Shown: piece after piece, positions 51,856 through 60,571 of the stretch
Position numbering within the stretch: position 1 is the first letter of the stretch
Layout of the letters: each line of letters starts with the position of its first letter
NCBI RefSeq assembly: GCF_011742925.1
Contig: NZ_WAEL01000005.1
Span: 310,001-374,000, forward strand
Direction: 5' to 3'
DNA from: Fibrivirga algicola
GTDB lineage: Bacteria; Bacteroidota; Bacteroidia; Cytophagales; Spirosomataceae
Length of the DNA stretch: 64,000 nt
Made by a program: the position numbers and the translations under genes
The notes under the pieces: model-generated
Databases searched by the model: none
Told to the model about the DNA's origin: nothing
Seen by the model: the letters and a program-made list of their open reading frames with translations, nothing else

Positions 51856-52410
51856 ATGATGCCGGACGAACGAACCCTAGTTGATGGCTGTCGGCAACAG
51901 GACCGACTCTCGCAGCGACTGCTTTATGAGCGGTTTGCCGGAAAGTTGTTTGCTGTCTGTAAACGCTACATCAAAGACCCTGACGAAGCTGCCGACGTGT
52001 TGCAGGATTCGTTTGTGAAAGTATTCCGGCACATCGATCAGTTCCGGTTTGAGTGCCCGCTGGAGGCCTGGCTAAAGCGGGTGGCTATCAACACGGCGCT
52101 GAAGCACCTGCGCAAGAATAAGCCTTTCGAGCACATGACCGACGTTGATGAACTGGCGAATTTGTTACCGCAAGCCGACGAAAGCCTGCCCAGCCTGAAT
52201 TACCAGTATCTGCTAAACCTCGTACAGGAACTCCCTACGGGCTGCCGCACGGTATTTAATCTGTACGCCATAGAAGGGTATACCCATCCCGAAATTGCCG
52301 CGTTGCTCGGCATCTCGGAGGGAACATCGAAATCACAGTTTTTTCGGGCCAGAGGCCTGTTACAACAAAAATTAACGGACGACCAGTCCATTCGCAATGA
52401 ATCGTTCTGA
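51856..52410 (+). CDS. ECF RNA polymerase sigma factor (second)
   Basis: 184 residues from ATG 51856. Region 2 (LLYERFAGKLFAVCKRYIKDP then DEAADVLQDSFVKVFRHID) and region 4 (LPTGCRTVFNLYAIEGYTHPEIA with HTH LGISEGTSKSQFFRA) are complete. Same ECF group as the factor at 41359. The start could also be the ATG at 51859 or a TTG at 51841; the promoter position favours one of the ATGs. It overlaps the anti-sigma candidate gene by 14 bp. Confidence 0.93.
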   Translation: MMPDERTLVDGCRQQDRLSQRLLYERFAGKLFAVCKRYIKDPDEAADVLQDSFVKVFRHIDQFRFECPLEAWLKRVAINTALKHLRKNKPFEHMTDVDELANLLPQADESLPSLNYQYLLNLVQELPTGCRTVFNLYAIEGYTHPEIAALLGISEGTSKSQFFRARGLLQQKLTDDQSIRNESF

Positions 52411-54295
52411 CGATCTTTTCCCGCAACCCGGCGGCACGCCCGACCCGTACTGGCAGCGGGCTTTCGACGATGCTTTCGACACACCGCCCCCCCGGGTTTG
52501 GGAAGGTGTGGAACGGCAGTTAGACCTCGATGAGTCTGACGGCATATTGCCCCTTTGGCAACACCGGGAAGGGCGGCAGTCGATGCTGTTTGGCCGTTGG
52601 GCGGCGGGTATCGCTGCCTCTCTCATGCTGACAGCCTTGGGTTGGTGGGCGTGGCATCGCGAAGATGCCATTCGGCCCGATGTGGCTGTAGCAATAGCCG
52701 CCAAATCGCAGGAAACACGCGAGCCAGATGCATTACTGCCGACTGGACCCGTCGTTGCGAGTGCGGAGGCAACGAACGTACATACGCAGCCAATCCCCCG
52801 CCTTGCCGAAATACCAACGGTAGCCCGACGCCGAATGCACTCTGGACAAGATGCCAACCGGGAAACAACGCTTCCGGGTACGTACCTGGGTGATCAGGCG
52901 CTGGCGGTTGCCGGCAAGTCTGTTCCGCAGGCCGATGCGCCACCCCTGTTCAATCAGCAGGCGGTTAGCACCGCTTTAAGCCAGATTCAGGAAGTAAACA
53001 ACGGTACGTTGATCTTCACCGAAGCAACTACCTCAACCCTGCATTTGATGAACGGGCCACAGTCTATTCAGTCAGGTATGACCAGCCCTGATCCTTCGTC
53101 GGCGCTGTCTCGTTCGGTTGTAACGTACTCTGTGACAACACAATCGTTTAGTCAGCAACCGGCTGGTGCGCAGTCGTTTACCCGGCGGTCGGTAACGGTG
53201 CAAACGCAGGGTACTTCTGGCTTCTCCGGGGCCATAGCTGGTTTTAGTCGGCAGTCATTACCAATGCAAATACAGGGAGGGCAACTTCCGCCCAATGCGT
53301 TTCAGCAGGCTGCACAGCCTGGCTTGCCTACGCCTGACCGGTCGGCACTGACAGGCGCTGTGCCGGAGCGAACGGCCCTGGTTGGTGCTCCGCTTGCAGC
53401 ATCACCCTCAGGCGCTCGTCAGCAAAGCACCGAGTTGGTAGCTGACGCTGATGTCACGGCCGCACCTGCATCGACGACCTCGAAAAAACAGCGTCAGCGT
53501 CCCTGGTTATCGGCGGGGGTAGCGGCTTCGGCCTTTAGCCCGGCTGTGGCTGTTCGGCCAACCCTCAGCACGGCGGCAGTCACGGCACAACCTGCTTTCT
53601 CTTCAGGAAATATGAATGCTGCGCTCGGATCACCAGCCAGCTTGCAGAGTCAGGTTGGCCGGTCGGTGGCTTTTCAGGCGGGGATTGGTATAACGCTGGG
53701 CGAGCGCTGGTCGGTTGAGACGGGAGTGGGTTACCTCAGTAGCCAGAATGAGATTCAGAGTCCATCGCGAATTTCATCATTGACATCGGCTATCAGGTCA
53801 GCCGGTTCAGATAACCTGTACGTCGATCTGGTGGCTCGTCTGGCCAACCAGTACAATGCAACGTCGGCGAATACATCGGCCGATAAGATGTATGACTACA
53901 CGTTAGCTAATCAGGCCAATAATTACACGGCCGTACAGCAGCAGGCCGTAAGTAACTCGTATCAGTTCGTGCAGGTACCCCTACAGGTAGGCTATGAACT
54001 TCGGCCTCGGCGCAAATTCGGGTTAGCATTACTGACGGGTATGGTTTCGAACTGGTTTGTGCGCAATACGGTAGCAGATGCCATTACGGTAAAGGCTGGC
54101 GACGGCGTGTATCGCCCCGTTACGCTGGCAGGCACGGCGGGTATGCGGCTTCGGTATCGGCCCGACCATATTTGGTCAGCGTCGGTGGCAGGTACATTCC
54201 AGCAAAGTCTGCAATCATTGACGCGCAGTGACGTAAGCCTACAGGCACAGCCACAGCAGGTAGGATTGAGCTTTAGTGTTGATCGTCATTTTTAG
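52397..54295 (+). CDS. Trans-envelope anti-sigma barrel (Dma-like), second
   Basis: 632 residues with no signal peptide. The cytosolic N-terminus (1-65) has YWQRAFDDAFDTPPPRVWEG and VERQLD, resembling the first locus. A membrane segment lies at about 69-86 (AAGIAASLMLTALGWWAW). A linker of about 280 residues, rich in Ser, Gln, Thr, Ala and Pro, follows. From about 366 the chain becomes a barrel-like beta domain (WLSAGVAASAF, FQAGIGITLGERWSVETGVGY) ending LSFSVDRHF. Inferred role: hold the sigma factor at the inner membrane and release it on a signal at the outer membrane. Confidence 0.75.
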   Translation: MNRSDDLFPQPGGTPDPYWQRAFDDAFDTPPPRVWEGVERQLDLDESDGILPLWQHREGRQSMLFGRWAAGIAASLMLTALGWWAWHREDAIRPDVAVAIAAKSQETREPDALLPTGPVVASAEATNVHTQPIPRLAEIPTVARRRMHSGQDANRETTLPGTYLGDQALAVAGKSVPQADAPPLFNQQAVSTALSQIQEVNNGTLIFTEATTSTLHLMNGPQSIQSGMTSPDPSSALSRSVVTYSVTTQSFSQQPAGAQSFTRRSVTVQTQGTSGFSGAIAGFSRQSLPMQIQGGQLPPNAFQQAAQPGLPTPDRSALTGAVPERTALVGAPLAASPSGARQQSTELVADADVTAAPASTTSKKQRQRPWLSAGVAASAFSPAVAVRPTLSTAAVTAQPAFSSGNMNAALGSPASLQSQVGRSVAFQAGIGITLGERWSVETGVGYLSSQNEIQSPSRISSLTSAIRSAGSDNLYVDLVARLANQYNATSANTSADKMYDYTLANQANNYTAVQQQAVSNSYQFVQVPLQVGYELRPRRKFGLALLTGMVSNWFVRNTVADAITVKAGDGVYRPVTLAGTAGMRLRYRPDHIWSASVAGTFQQSLQSLTRSDVSLQAQPQQVGLSFSVDRHF

Positions 54296-54317
54296 TACAC
54301 ATCTCTGTGTTAAGGTT

Positions 54318-54806
54318 ATGAAACATACACGCTTGCCCGTATTCGTACTGACTTTCCTGTGGATCGGTCTGCTGTTGCTTACAGCTGGGTGTTCTTCGAA
54401 AAAAAACGAGATTACCTCCGTGGCATCAGCTAGCGACATGGCCGGTAACTGGCTGTTGATCGAGCCTGCTTCCCCGTATAGAATCACGCTCCAGATTACA
54501 GACGTAGGTTCGTCGTTTATCGAACATTATGGAGTGCAGTTAACAGGCCAATCGTCGGTTAATCAATACTTCGCTACGGGCTCGTTTAGCATACGTCCTT
54601 CTATCGAGTCGGGACCAACCGGAACGGGTTCGGTGAGTGGCCTCGGATCAACCAAGATAGCTGGCCTACCGGCAGCCATGCAGTTTGAGAATGACTACTT
54701 CGCCCGGTTACAAGCTGTAAACAAAGCAGAACTGGCTGGGACTAACCAGCTTCGACTCAGCTACGGTGGAACTTCGCCCGGCGTGCTGGTTTATAAGCGA
54801 CAGTAA
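54318..54806 (+). CDS. Lipoprotein in the second ECF operon
   Basis: 162 residues from ATG 54318. The signal ends in LLTAGC (lipobox, Cys25). The mature part begins with DMAGNWLLIEP and has alternating strands up to LRLSYGGTSPGVLVYKRQ, a lipocalin/META-like beta barrel layout, but the family is uncertain. It starts 23 bp after the barrel gene, so it should be in the sigma operon. A terminator follows at 54895. Confidence 0.75.
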   Translation: MKHTRLPVFVLTFLWIGLLLLTAGCSSKKNEITSVASASDMAGNWLLIEPASPYRITLQITDVGSSFIEHYGVQLTGQSSVNQYFATGSFSIRPSIESGPTGTGSVSGLGSTKIAGLPAAMQFENDYFARLQAVNKAELAGTNQLRLSYGGTSPGVLVYKRQ

Positions 54807-54894
54807 GAACAACAATAAGTTAATTCTCCGTTGGGTGAAATCAATGGAGACGGAAAGAATGTAAAAGCCATAATGATATTTTGTGTAGGACTCG

Positions 54895-54923
54895 ATCGCC
54901 CGGTGGTTTTGCTGCCGGGCGAT
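54895..54923 (+). terminator. Terminator of the second ECF operon
   Basis: Perfect 9-bp arms (ATCGCCCGG with CCGGGCGAT) and an 11-nt loop, followed by eight T. The next ECF promoter begins 13 bp later, so the downstream genes form a separate transcription unit. Confidence 0.9.
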
Positions 54924-54935
54924 TTTTTTTGCGTC

Positions 54936-54964
54936 GTTACAACCATGTTGAATGGGGCTGGGTC
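54936..54964 (+). promoter_or_regulatory. Predicted ECF promoter of the LVIVD operon
   Basis: GTTACAACC at 54936-54944, 17 nt, then GTC at 54962-54964. The box and spacing are identical to 51811-51839. Placed directly after a terminator and 32 nt before the next gene, which supports its use as a promoter. Confidence 0.7.
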
Positions 54965-54996
54965 ATGCGCTTAACATTCCTTAACATATTGACTTT

Positions 54997-56307
54997 ATGA
55001 AACGACTACTTTACGTACTGCTGCTGGCCCCCCTGACGCTGATCGACATGGCCTGCACCGACCAATGTACCGAAACACGCGTGTTTCGGCAGTATACGCC
55101 CGTGTCGCTTACGACCGCTCAGGTACGTATGGGCCTGAATGTGGCTCCTGCCCGTGGACTGATTAATCCCGGTAAGATTTACACGAAGGATGGCTACCTG
55201 TTTATCAACGAGTTGAAAATGGGGATTCACATCATCGACAACCGCAATCCGTCTGAGCCCAAATCGGTTGCGTTTGTCAACATCCCCGGTAATGGGGATA
55301 TAGCCGTACGCGGTAACTTCCTCTACGCCGATAGCTACATGGATCTGGTTACGCTCGATATCAGTAATCTGGCCGATATCCATGAAGTGGCGCGGACGCA
55401 AAATGTGTTCACGCAGGGCCAGTTCGACGGCGGCTGGTGGTATTACTCGCCTACAAATAGCAATAGTCTGATTCAGGATCAGCGGGTTGACTATATGAAG
55501 CAAACTGTTAAAACCAACTGTGAAGCATCACCGGCAACAGCTGGCGGTTGGTGGGGTGGGGTTCAGTTTGCGCTGGCTTCGTCCGACAGCAAAGCGTCGT
55601 CGGGCGGAGGGAGCGGTAGCGGGACATCTGGTTCAATGGCCCGTTTTGCGCTTTATGACAAATTTCTCTACGCTGTTTCGTCGTCAGACATGAAGCTGTT
55701 CAACGTGCAGCAGCCTGAGAAACCTGCATTGAGCAACACAATCAACATGGGCTGGGGTATTGAAACGATCTTCCCCTACAAAGACAAGCTCTTCATTGGC
55801 TCGCAAACGGGGATGCTCATTTACGATAATGCAAATCCCGCTCAACCGAAGCAGTTGTCGGTATTCCAGCACGCCCGTGTGTGCGACCCGGTGGTGGTAA
55901 ATGACAATACGGCCTACGTGACACTTCGATCGGGCACGACATGTCAGGGATTCAATAACCAACTCGATGTGGTTGATATATCGAATCTAAGCAGCCCGAA
56001 GCTGATGAAAAGCTACCCAATGCGGAACCCACATGGACTGGGGGTTGATTTCCCGAACTTGTTCATCTGCGAAGGTGCGTACGGCCTTAAGTCATTCAAC
56101 GTGAGCGATCCGATGCAGGTGGATAAGAACCTGCTGCAATACATGGAAGATCTTCAGGCATACGACGTGATTCCGATGGGTGGAGTGTCAGGGCAGAAAA
56201 CACTGTTGCTGATCGGTAAAGACGGCTTCTTTCAGTTCGACTACACCAACCCAAGTCGCCTGCGTCTGCTGAGCAAAATTCCTGTTAGCCGCCCTGATTT
56301 TAGCTAG
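54997..56307 (+). CDS. LVIVD-repeat beta-propeller lipoprotein
   Basis: 436 residues. The signal ends in LIDMAC (lipobox, Cys20). Several LVIVD-type blades follow, each with a strand such as GIHIIDNRNPSEPK, LVTLDISNLADI, MKLFNVQQPEKPAL, GMLIYDNANPAQPK and LDVVDISNLSSPK. Such propellers are surface or periplasmic binding proteins. A Ser/Gly-rich insertion lies at about residues 190-210. It has its own predicted ECF promoter and is followed by a barrel gene, so the pair may be induced together. Confidence 0.85.
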   Translation: MKRLLYVLLLAPLTLIDMACTDQCTETRVFRQYTPVSLTTAQVRMGLNVAPARGLINPGKIYTKDGYLFINELKMGIHIIDNRNPSEPKSVAFVNIPGNGDIAVRGNFLYADSYMDLVTLDISNLADIHEVARTQNVFTQGQFDGGWWYYSPTNSNSLIQDQRVDYMKQTVKTNCEASPATAGGWWGGVQFALASSDSKASSGGGSGSGTSGSMARFALYDKFLYAVSSSDMKLFNVQQPEKPALSNTINMGWGIETIFPYKDKLFIGSQTGMLIYDNANPAQPKQLSVFQHARVCDPVVVNDNTAYVTLRSGTTCQGFNNQLDVVDISNLSSPKLMKSYPMRNPHGLGVDFPNLFICEGAYGLKSFNVSDPMQVDKNLLQYMEDLQAYDVIPMGGVSGQKTLLLIGKDGFFQFDYTNPSRLRLLSKIPVSRPDFS

Positions 56308-56314
56308 ATTGGTT

Positions 56315-56363
56315 TTCGGTTTTACCCCCCAACCCCCTTTAGTTGGTTAGGGGTAAAACCGAA
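56315..56363. terminator. Hairpin between the propeller and barrel genes
   Basis: Perfect 14-bp arms (56315-56328 with 56350-56363, TTCGGTTTTACCCC) and a 21-nt loop. It lies 8 nt after the propeller stop and 19 nt before the barrel start. Lacking a T tract, it may act as a processing or attenuation element within the operon. Confidence 0.65.
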
Positions 56364-56381
56364 TCAAATTGCTCTGTCCTC

Positions 56382-57008
56382 ATGAAACCAAATTATATAC
56401 TTTACTGGCTGCTCCTACTAGTGCTGACCTGCAGCCAACGTACCCACGCTCAGTTGCCTGTCGCGGGGTCGCCATTGACGAAGCGCGTCTATCCATATGT
56501 GAATTATACGGAAGTGGGTGGCTTGTTTGGCCGGGTATCGTACCCCGCCTGGGTGGGTTCGCCCGATGAGGTCCTTGAAAATAGAGTGAGTCTGACGCTT
56601 CAGACGTTCAACGGCGTGCAGGTACGTCCACGGCTGGCGGCTGGCGGCGTGGTGGGTATCGATTGGTATTCCGGGGCGTTACTGTTGCCGGTAGGCGCGG
56701 GGGTACGGTACGACCTGGCTCAACCCAATGATAAGAACGTACGGGTATTTGTGTCGGCCGATGTAGGCTACGGCCTTACCTGGCTCAACAAAGCGACATC
56801 GGGTAATGAACTTACCCGCGGCGGTTTAATGCTTAACCCTGGCCTTGGGCTTCGGTTCGGTAAGCCCGATAAGGGTGCTTTTTTGCTGACGGTCAGCTAC
56901 AAACGTCAGAACGTCGAAGCTGCGAAACCGCTACAATGGAATGATATTCGCCGCGACGAAAGCCGGGTATATAATCGGCTGGCGGTTCGATTGGGAATGA
57001 GCTTTTAA
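56382..57008 (+). CDS. Outer-membrane barrel-like protein
   Basis: 208 residues from ATG 56382 with a signal peptide (to RTHAQ, about residue 24). Strands include YVNYTEVGGLFGRVSYP, VSLTLQTFNGVQ, LPVGAGVRYDL, VFVSADVGYGL and LGLRFGKPDKG, ending LAVRLGMSF, which suits a small outer-membrane barrel. An in-frame start 13 codons earlier falls inside the hairpin. It is the last gene of the second ECF cluster. Confidence 0.75.
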   Translation: MKPNYILYWLLLLVLTCSQRTHAQLPVAGSPLTKRVYPYVNYTEVGGLFGRVSYPAWVGSPDEVLENRVSLTLQTFNGVQVRPRLAAGGVVGIDWYSGALLLPVGAGVRYDLAQPNDKNVRVFVSADVGYGLTWLNKATSGNELTRGGLMLNPGLGLRFGKPDKGAFLLTVSYKRQNVEAAKPLQWNDIRRDESRVYNRLAVRLGMSF

Positions 57009-57011
57009 AAA

Positions 57012-57078
57012 AGCAAGGGGCTTAGGGCGTTGGGACTGGGGTACTACCCCCTCATCCCTTCGCCTTAAGCCCCTTGCT
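57012..57078. terminator. Hairpin between convergent genes
   Basis: Perfect 13-bp arms (57012-57024 with 57066-57078, AGCAAGGGGCTTA) around a 41-nt middle. It separates the barrel gene from typA, which end towards each other. Confidence 0.65.
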
Positions 57079-57094
57079 CTAAGCTATTGTTCGT

Positions 57095-58909
57095 TTACGC
57101 CATAGCGAACTTGTTGGCGTTCCGTTTCCGCTCGTTTTCGTCGAGGTAGATCTTACGAATACGCATCGACTTGGGCGTTACTTCCAGATATTCATCTTTC
57201 TGGATGTATTCCATCGACTCTTCCAGTGAGAAAGTAATCTTCGGAACGATCCGGACGTTGTTGTCTGAACCAGAGGCGCGCATGTTAGTCAACTGCTTGG
57301 CTGTCTGCACGTTTACTACGATGTCATTCTGACGGTTGTGCTCGCCGATTACCTGACCCGCGTAGATTTCTTCACCCGGATCGACGAAGAACACGCCACG
57401 ATCCTGCAATTTATCAATCGAGTAGGCCGTTGCCTGACCAGACGTCATCGAGATCAGTGATCCGTTGATACGCTCTTGGATTGGACCTTTGAATGGCTGA
57501 TACTCCTTAAACCGGTGCGACATAACGGCTTCACCGAAGGTAGCCGTCAGCACGTTCGAGCGCAAACCGATCAGACCACGTGATGGAATGTCGAACTCAA
57601 GGTGCTGCAGGTCACCTTTCGGTTCCATAATCAGCAGTTCGCCTTTCCGTTGCGTAGCCAGTTCAATTACTTTACCGGCCGTCTCTTCGGGTACGTCGAC
57701 AACAAGGGTTTCGATCGGTTCCAGTTTCTGGCCGTTCTCATCTTCTTTGTACAACACCTGAGGCTGACCAACCTGCAGTTCGTAGCCTTCGCGACGCATC
57801 GTTTCAATCAGGACCGAAAGGTGAAGAATCCCCCGACCATAAACCAGGAAGCGGTCTTCGCTGTCGGTTGCTTCTACACGCAGAGCGAGGTTTTTCTCAA
57901 TCTCTTTGTACAGACGCTCGCGCAGGTGACGTGATGTTACGAACTTACCCTCTTTACCGAAGAACGGTGAGTTGTTGATCGTGAACAGCATGTTCATCGT
58001 AGGTTCATCAACCGAGATACGCTCCAGTGCTTCTGGATTTTCGATATCTGTGATGGTGTCACCAATTTCGAAATCTTCCAGACCTGTAATGGCGCAAATG
58101 TCGCCGCACTGTACTTCGGTTACTTTCTGTTTGCCAAGACCTTCGAACGTTTGGAGTTCTTTGATCTTTACCCGCTTCACACTTCCGTCAGCTTTTACCA
58201 GGGCCATGTTGGCACCTTCTTTCATGATACCACGGTGCACCCGGCCAATGGCGATCCGACCAACGAAGGCCGAATAGTCGAGTGACGTGATCTGCATCTG
58301 TGGCGTTCCTTCGTTAACGGGTACCGGAGGAATCGTGGCAATGATCGTATCGAGCAGGTACGTGATATTGTCGGTTGGTGTTTTCCAATCCGGACCCATC
58401 CAGCCTTGTTTCGACGAACCATATACGGTTGGGAAATCAAGCTGATCTTCAGTAGCGCCGAGGTTGAACATCAGGTCAAACACCTGTTCGTGTACTTCGT
58501 CGGGGCGGCAGTTTTCTTTGTCGACCTTGTTAACGATAACGATCGGCTTCAGGCCCAGCTGAAGGGCTTTGCCAAGTACAAAACGTGTTTGGGGCATAGC
58601 ACCTTCAAAGGCATCGACGAGCAGGCAAACGCCGTCGGCCATTTTCAGTACACGCTCCACTTCACCGCCGAAGTCACTGTGACCTGGGGTATCGATGATA
58701 TTGATCTTAACGTCTTTGTAACGAACCGATACGTTTTTCGAAACAATGGTAATGCCACGCTCACGTTCCAGGTCGTTGCTATCTAGAATCAGGTCCTGGA
58801 ATTCCTGGTTCTCGCGAAAGAGTTTCGACGCGTGAATAATCTTGTCGACCAGCGTAGTTTTGCCGTGGTCAACGTGGGCGATAATCGCAATATTGCGGAT
58901 GGATTGCAT
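57095..58909 (-). CDS. typA: Translational GTPase TypA/BipA
   Basis: 604 residues, the usual length. A ribosome-binding GTPase of the EF-G class linked to stress and low-temperature growth. G1 is AHVDHGKTT at residues 10-18, G2 region [12 protein letters not shown]3 [11 protein letters not shown] and G4 NKVDKE. The family-specific C-terminal domain is complete (LMNTRS-type segment seen as [12 protein letters not shown], end NANKFAMA). Its predicted -7 box is at 59068-59075, which leaves a leader of about 150 nt that contains a 41-bp hairpin. Confidence 0.97.
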   Translation of the reverse strand: MQSIRNIAIIAHVDHGKTTLVDKIIHASKLFRENQEFQDLILDSNDLERERGITIVSKNVSVRYKDVKINIIDTPGHSDFGGEVERVLKMADGVCLLVDAFEGAMPQTRFVLGKALQLGLKPIVIVNKVDKENCRPDEVHEQVFDLMFNLGATEDQLDFPTVYGSSKQGWMGPDWKTPTDNITYLLDTIIATIPPVPVNEGTPQMQITSLDYSAFVGRIAIGRVHRGIMKEGANMALVKADGSVKRVKIKELQTFEGLGKQKVTEVQCGDICAITGLEDFEIGDTITDIENPEALERISVDEPTMNMLFTINNSPFFGKEGKFVTSRHLRERLYKEIEKNLALRVEATDSEDRFLVYGRGILHLSVLIETMRREGYELQVGQPQVLYKEDENGQKLEPIETLVVDVPEETAGKVIELATQRKGELLIMEPKGDLQHLEFDIPSRGLIGLRSNVLTATFGEAVMSHRFKEYQPFKGPIQERINGSLISMTSGQATAYSIDKLQDRGVFFVDPGEEIYAGQVIGEHNRQNDIVVNVQTAKQLTNMRASGSDNNVRIVPKITFSLEESMEYIQKDEYLEVTPKSMRIRKIYLDENERKRNANKFAMA

Positions 58910-58937
58910 ACAATGTTTTCAACGTGTTACTACCTGG

Positions 58938-59038
58938 GTCTCGACAGTCATTGTGAAGTAGTGCAAAGTCTGGAAAGTCATTTTCGTTGCCTTAGCAACT
59001 TTCCAGACCTTGCACTACTTCACAATGACTGTCGAGAC
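58938..59038. repeat. 41-bp hairpin in the typA leader
   Basis: Arms 58938-58978 and 58998-59038 pair over 41 bp with one mismatch, starting GTCTCGACAGTC. The 19-nt apex contains GTTGCCTTAGCAAC, itself a small hairpin with the GTTGC/GCAAC core. It lies between the predicted typA promoter and its start codon (28 nt before it), so it should be transcribed as part of the leader. Confidence 0.8.
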
Positions 59039-59067
59039 TGTCAAAAGAAACACAGGCAATTTTCCCG

Positions 59068-59075
59068 CAAAGGTA
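59068..59075 (-). promoter_or_regulatory. -7 box of typA
   Basis: Minus strand TACCTTTG, with transcription expected near 59061. No clear -33 TTTG was found. It lies downstream of the terminator of the preceding gene, which supports an independent typA promoter. Confidence 0.5.
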
Positions 59076-59200
59076 CGAAATTTTACACTGTAAAACAGAT
59101 ATTTACAACATATTAATGCGCACACGGACAAAGAAGGCTATTGACTCCCTTTATTGTACAATTCCGGTAGTTTCATAGAGTATACCAATGGGCATAAAAA

Positions 59201-59226
59201 AACGCAGTGGCTCTAGCCGCTGCGTT
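59201..59226 (-). terminator. Terminator of the repeat-protein gene
   Basis: 11-bp arms (AACGCAGTGGC with GCCGCTGCGTT, one mismatch) and a 4-nt loop; on the minus strand it is followed by a run of T (plus-strand A run at 59195-59202). It lies 20 bp past the end of the gene starting at 59681. Confidence 0.85.
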
Positions 59227-59246
59227 CAATCTTAGCCAGTCGTGTA

Positions 59247-59681
59247 TCAGTTTTTTGGCGCGGCCATCATCTCCTTAATGAGCGCGTCAGATACTTTGGC
59301 GCCGCGCAGGGCAATGAGGCCGTCGACTGACGTATTGAATTTGTTCTTTCCGCGACGGATTTTCTCGGTAATGAGCGTCTTCGATACGTTGGCGTTATTC
59401 AACATGATAACGTCATCATTAGTCATCACGTCGGTCATTATTGATTTAGCCATCATCGCCTTAACGATGGCATCGGAGATCTTACCGTTCTCGAGGTCGA
59501 TCAGGCCTTTTGGTGATAGATCGAAATTCGCTTTGCTGCCGCTAATCTTAGCCTGAATCAGGGAGGTGCCTACTTTAGCGGTATTCATGGAAATGATGTC
59601 CTGATTGGTTAAGACATCCTGACTTCTGGCACCTATTGCCGAAAACAGCAGCAGGCTTAGGGTCACTAAAAATTGTCTCAT
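59247..59681 (-). CDS. Exported protein with tandem duplicated domain
   Basis: 144 residues. After a signal peptide (to about GARSQ, residue 21) come two repeats of about 56 residues. The first runs from DVLTNQDIISMNTAKV to ISDAIVKAMM, the second from DVMTNDDVIMLNNANV to VSDALIKEMM; both contain F-N/D-x-S-x-x-G-L-I-x-L. The duplication is old, with about 40% identity by eye. No function known; periplasmic location inferred. Confidence 0.75.
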   Translation of the reverse strand: MRQFLVTLSLLLFSAIGARSQDVLTNQDIISMNTAKVGTSLIQAKISGSKANFDLSPKGLIDLENGKISDAIVKAMMAKSIMTDVMTNDDVIMLNNANVSKTLITEKIRRGKNKFNTSVDGLIALRGAKVSDALIKEMMAAPKN

Positions 59682-59785
59682 CGTTTATATGCAGATAGAT
59701 TGATTGTGGCTGCATAATAGTACAAAAGAGCTAACTGGCACAGAGACAATTGATTAAACGTACGCTTTTTACGTTACCGACAGCT

Positions 59786-60424
59786 TTATTTCCCCAATGT
59801 GGGTAGCTCGCCAAACCGTTTTGAGTAATACAGCACAACGGCAATCGAGGTTAACGTACCCAGCAAGGAGCCTGCAAATGTGTCTTCGACAAAATGCTGG
59901 AATAGGTATACCCGCGAGTAACCGGCTACTGCGCCCACAAACACGCAGAGCCAGCCCCATGCTTTGCGCTGCCACAAAAACGCCAGCATGCTGTACAGGG
60001 CAAATGCCGAGGTGGTGTGCCCCGACGGAAAACTGTTGTATTCGTTGATGTGCAGGTCTTTAATCAGGTGATACTCCCAGTTCGAGTGCTCGAAATAGCG
60101 CACAGGGCGCAGACGCTCGGGAAAAACGACGAGTTTTAGAAACATGCTGATCAGGCCGGAAATGGCGAAGCTGGCCAGAATAAGCCAACCTGCCCGGCGG
60201 TTCAGCACCAGAATCAATACCCCGACAACGAGCACAAAGCCACCGTCGCCCAAGTACGTCAGATACGGAAAGAGTGCGTCGCCGATGGGGCTGTTGTGGT
60301 CATTGACAAACCGGATAAGTTGTTCTTTGGTGTACAGTACCATCAGTATGCCTACAGTAAAGACTAGCAGCAGGTACGTTACAAAAAATGGTCGGTTGGC
60401 TCGAAAAAGGGATGAAAGCGTCAT
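59786..60424 (-). CDS. PAP2-family phosphatase
   Basis: 212 residues from ATG 60424 with about six membrane segments. The three acid phosphatase motifs are present: K-x6-R-P as KLVVFPERLRP, then FPSGHTTSAFA, then GYSRVYLFQHFVEDTFAG with the catalytic His and Asp. It probably dephosphorylates a lipid diphosphate such as undecaprenyl pyrophosphate or a phosphatidate at the membrane. A -7 box lies 5 nt before this ATG, which excludes the in-frame ATG 15 codons upstream and predicts a leaderless mRNA. Confidence 0.88.
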   Translation of the reverse strand: MTLSSLFRANRPFFVTYLLLVFTVGILMVLYTKEQLIRFVNDHNSPIGDALFPYLTYLGDGGFVLVVGVLILVLNRRAGWLILASFAISGLISMFLKLVVFPERLRPVRYFEHSNWEYHLIKDLHINEYNSFPSGHTTSAFALYSMLAFLWQRKAWGWLCVFVGAVAGYSRVYLFQHFVEDTFAGSLLGTLTSIAVVLYYSKRFGELPTLGK

Positions 60425-60429
60425 GGGTG

Positions 60430-60437
60430 CAAAGGTA
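60430..60437 (-). promoter_or_regulatory. -7 box 5 nt before the PAP2 start
   Basis: Minus strand TACCTTTG, ending 5 nt before ATG 60424. It predicts transcription beginning at or within a base or two of the start codon. The divergent exbB promoter lies about 50 bp away. Confidence 0.55.
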
Positions 60438-60486
60438 GAAGCCATTCTATTATCTACTGGAACCGGCAATCAGTGATGGCCTTTGT

Positions 60487-60494
60487 TATCTTTG
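60487..60494 (+). promoter_or_regulatory. -7 box of exbB-exbD
   Basis: TATCTTTG matches TAnnTTTG. It lies inside the longest possible exbB reading frame, which argues for the downstream ATG at 60572 and a leader of about 70 nt. Confidence 0.5.
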
Positions 60495-60571
60495 GCATAC
60501 GATTCGTACTGTGTTGCGCGTTGTGTTTGCTGAACGTTGCGACGATCAACATTTTCCGCTACTTCCTGTCT

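Noticed and set aside
52500-54300. Repetitive Gln/Ser/Thr stretches in the linker of the 52397 gene as a DNA repeat array
   Set aside because: The words vary in DNA sequence and stay in frame; this is low-complexity protein, not a DNA repeat or CRISPR.
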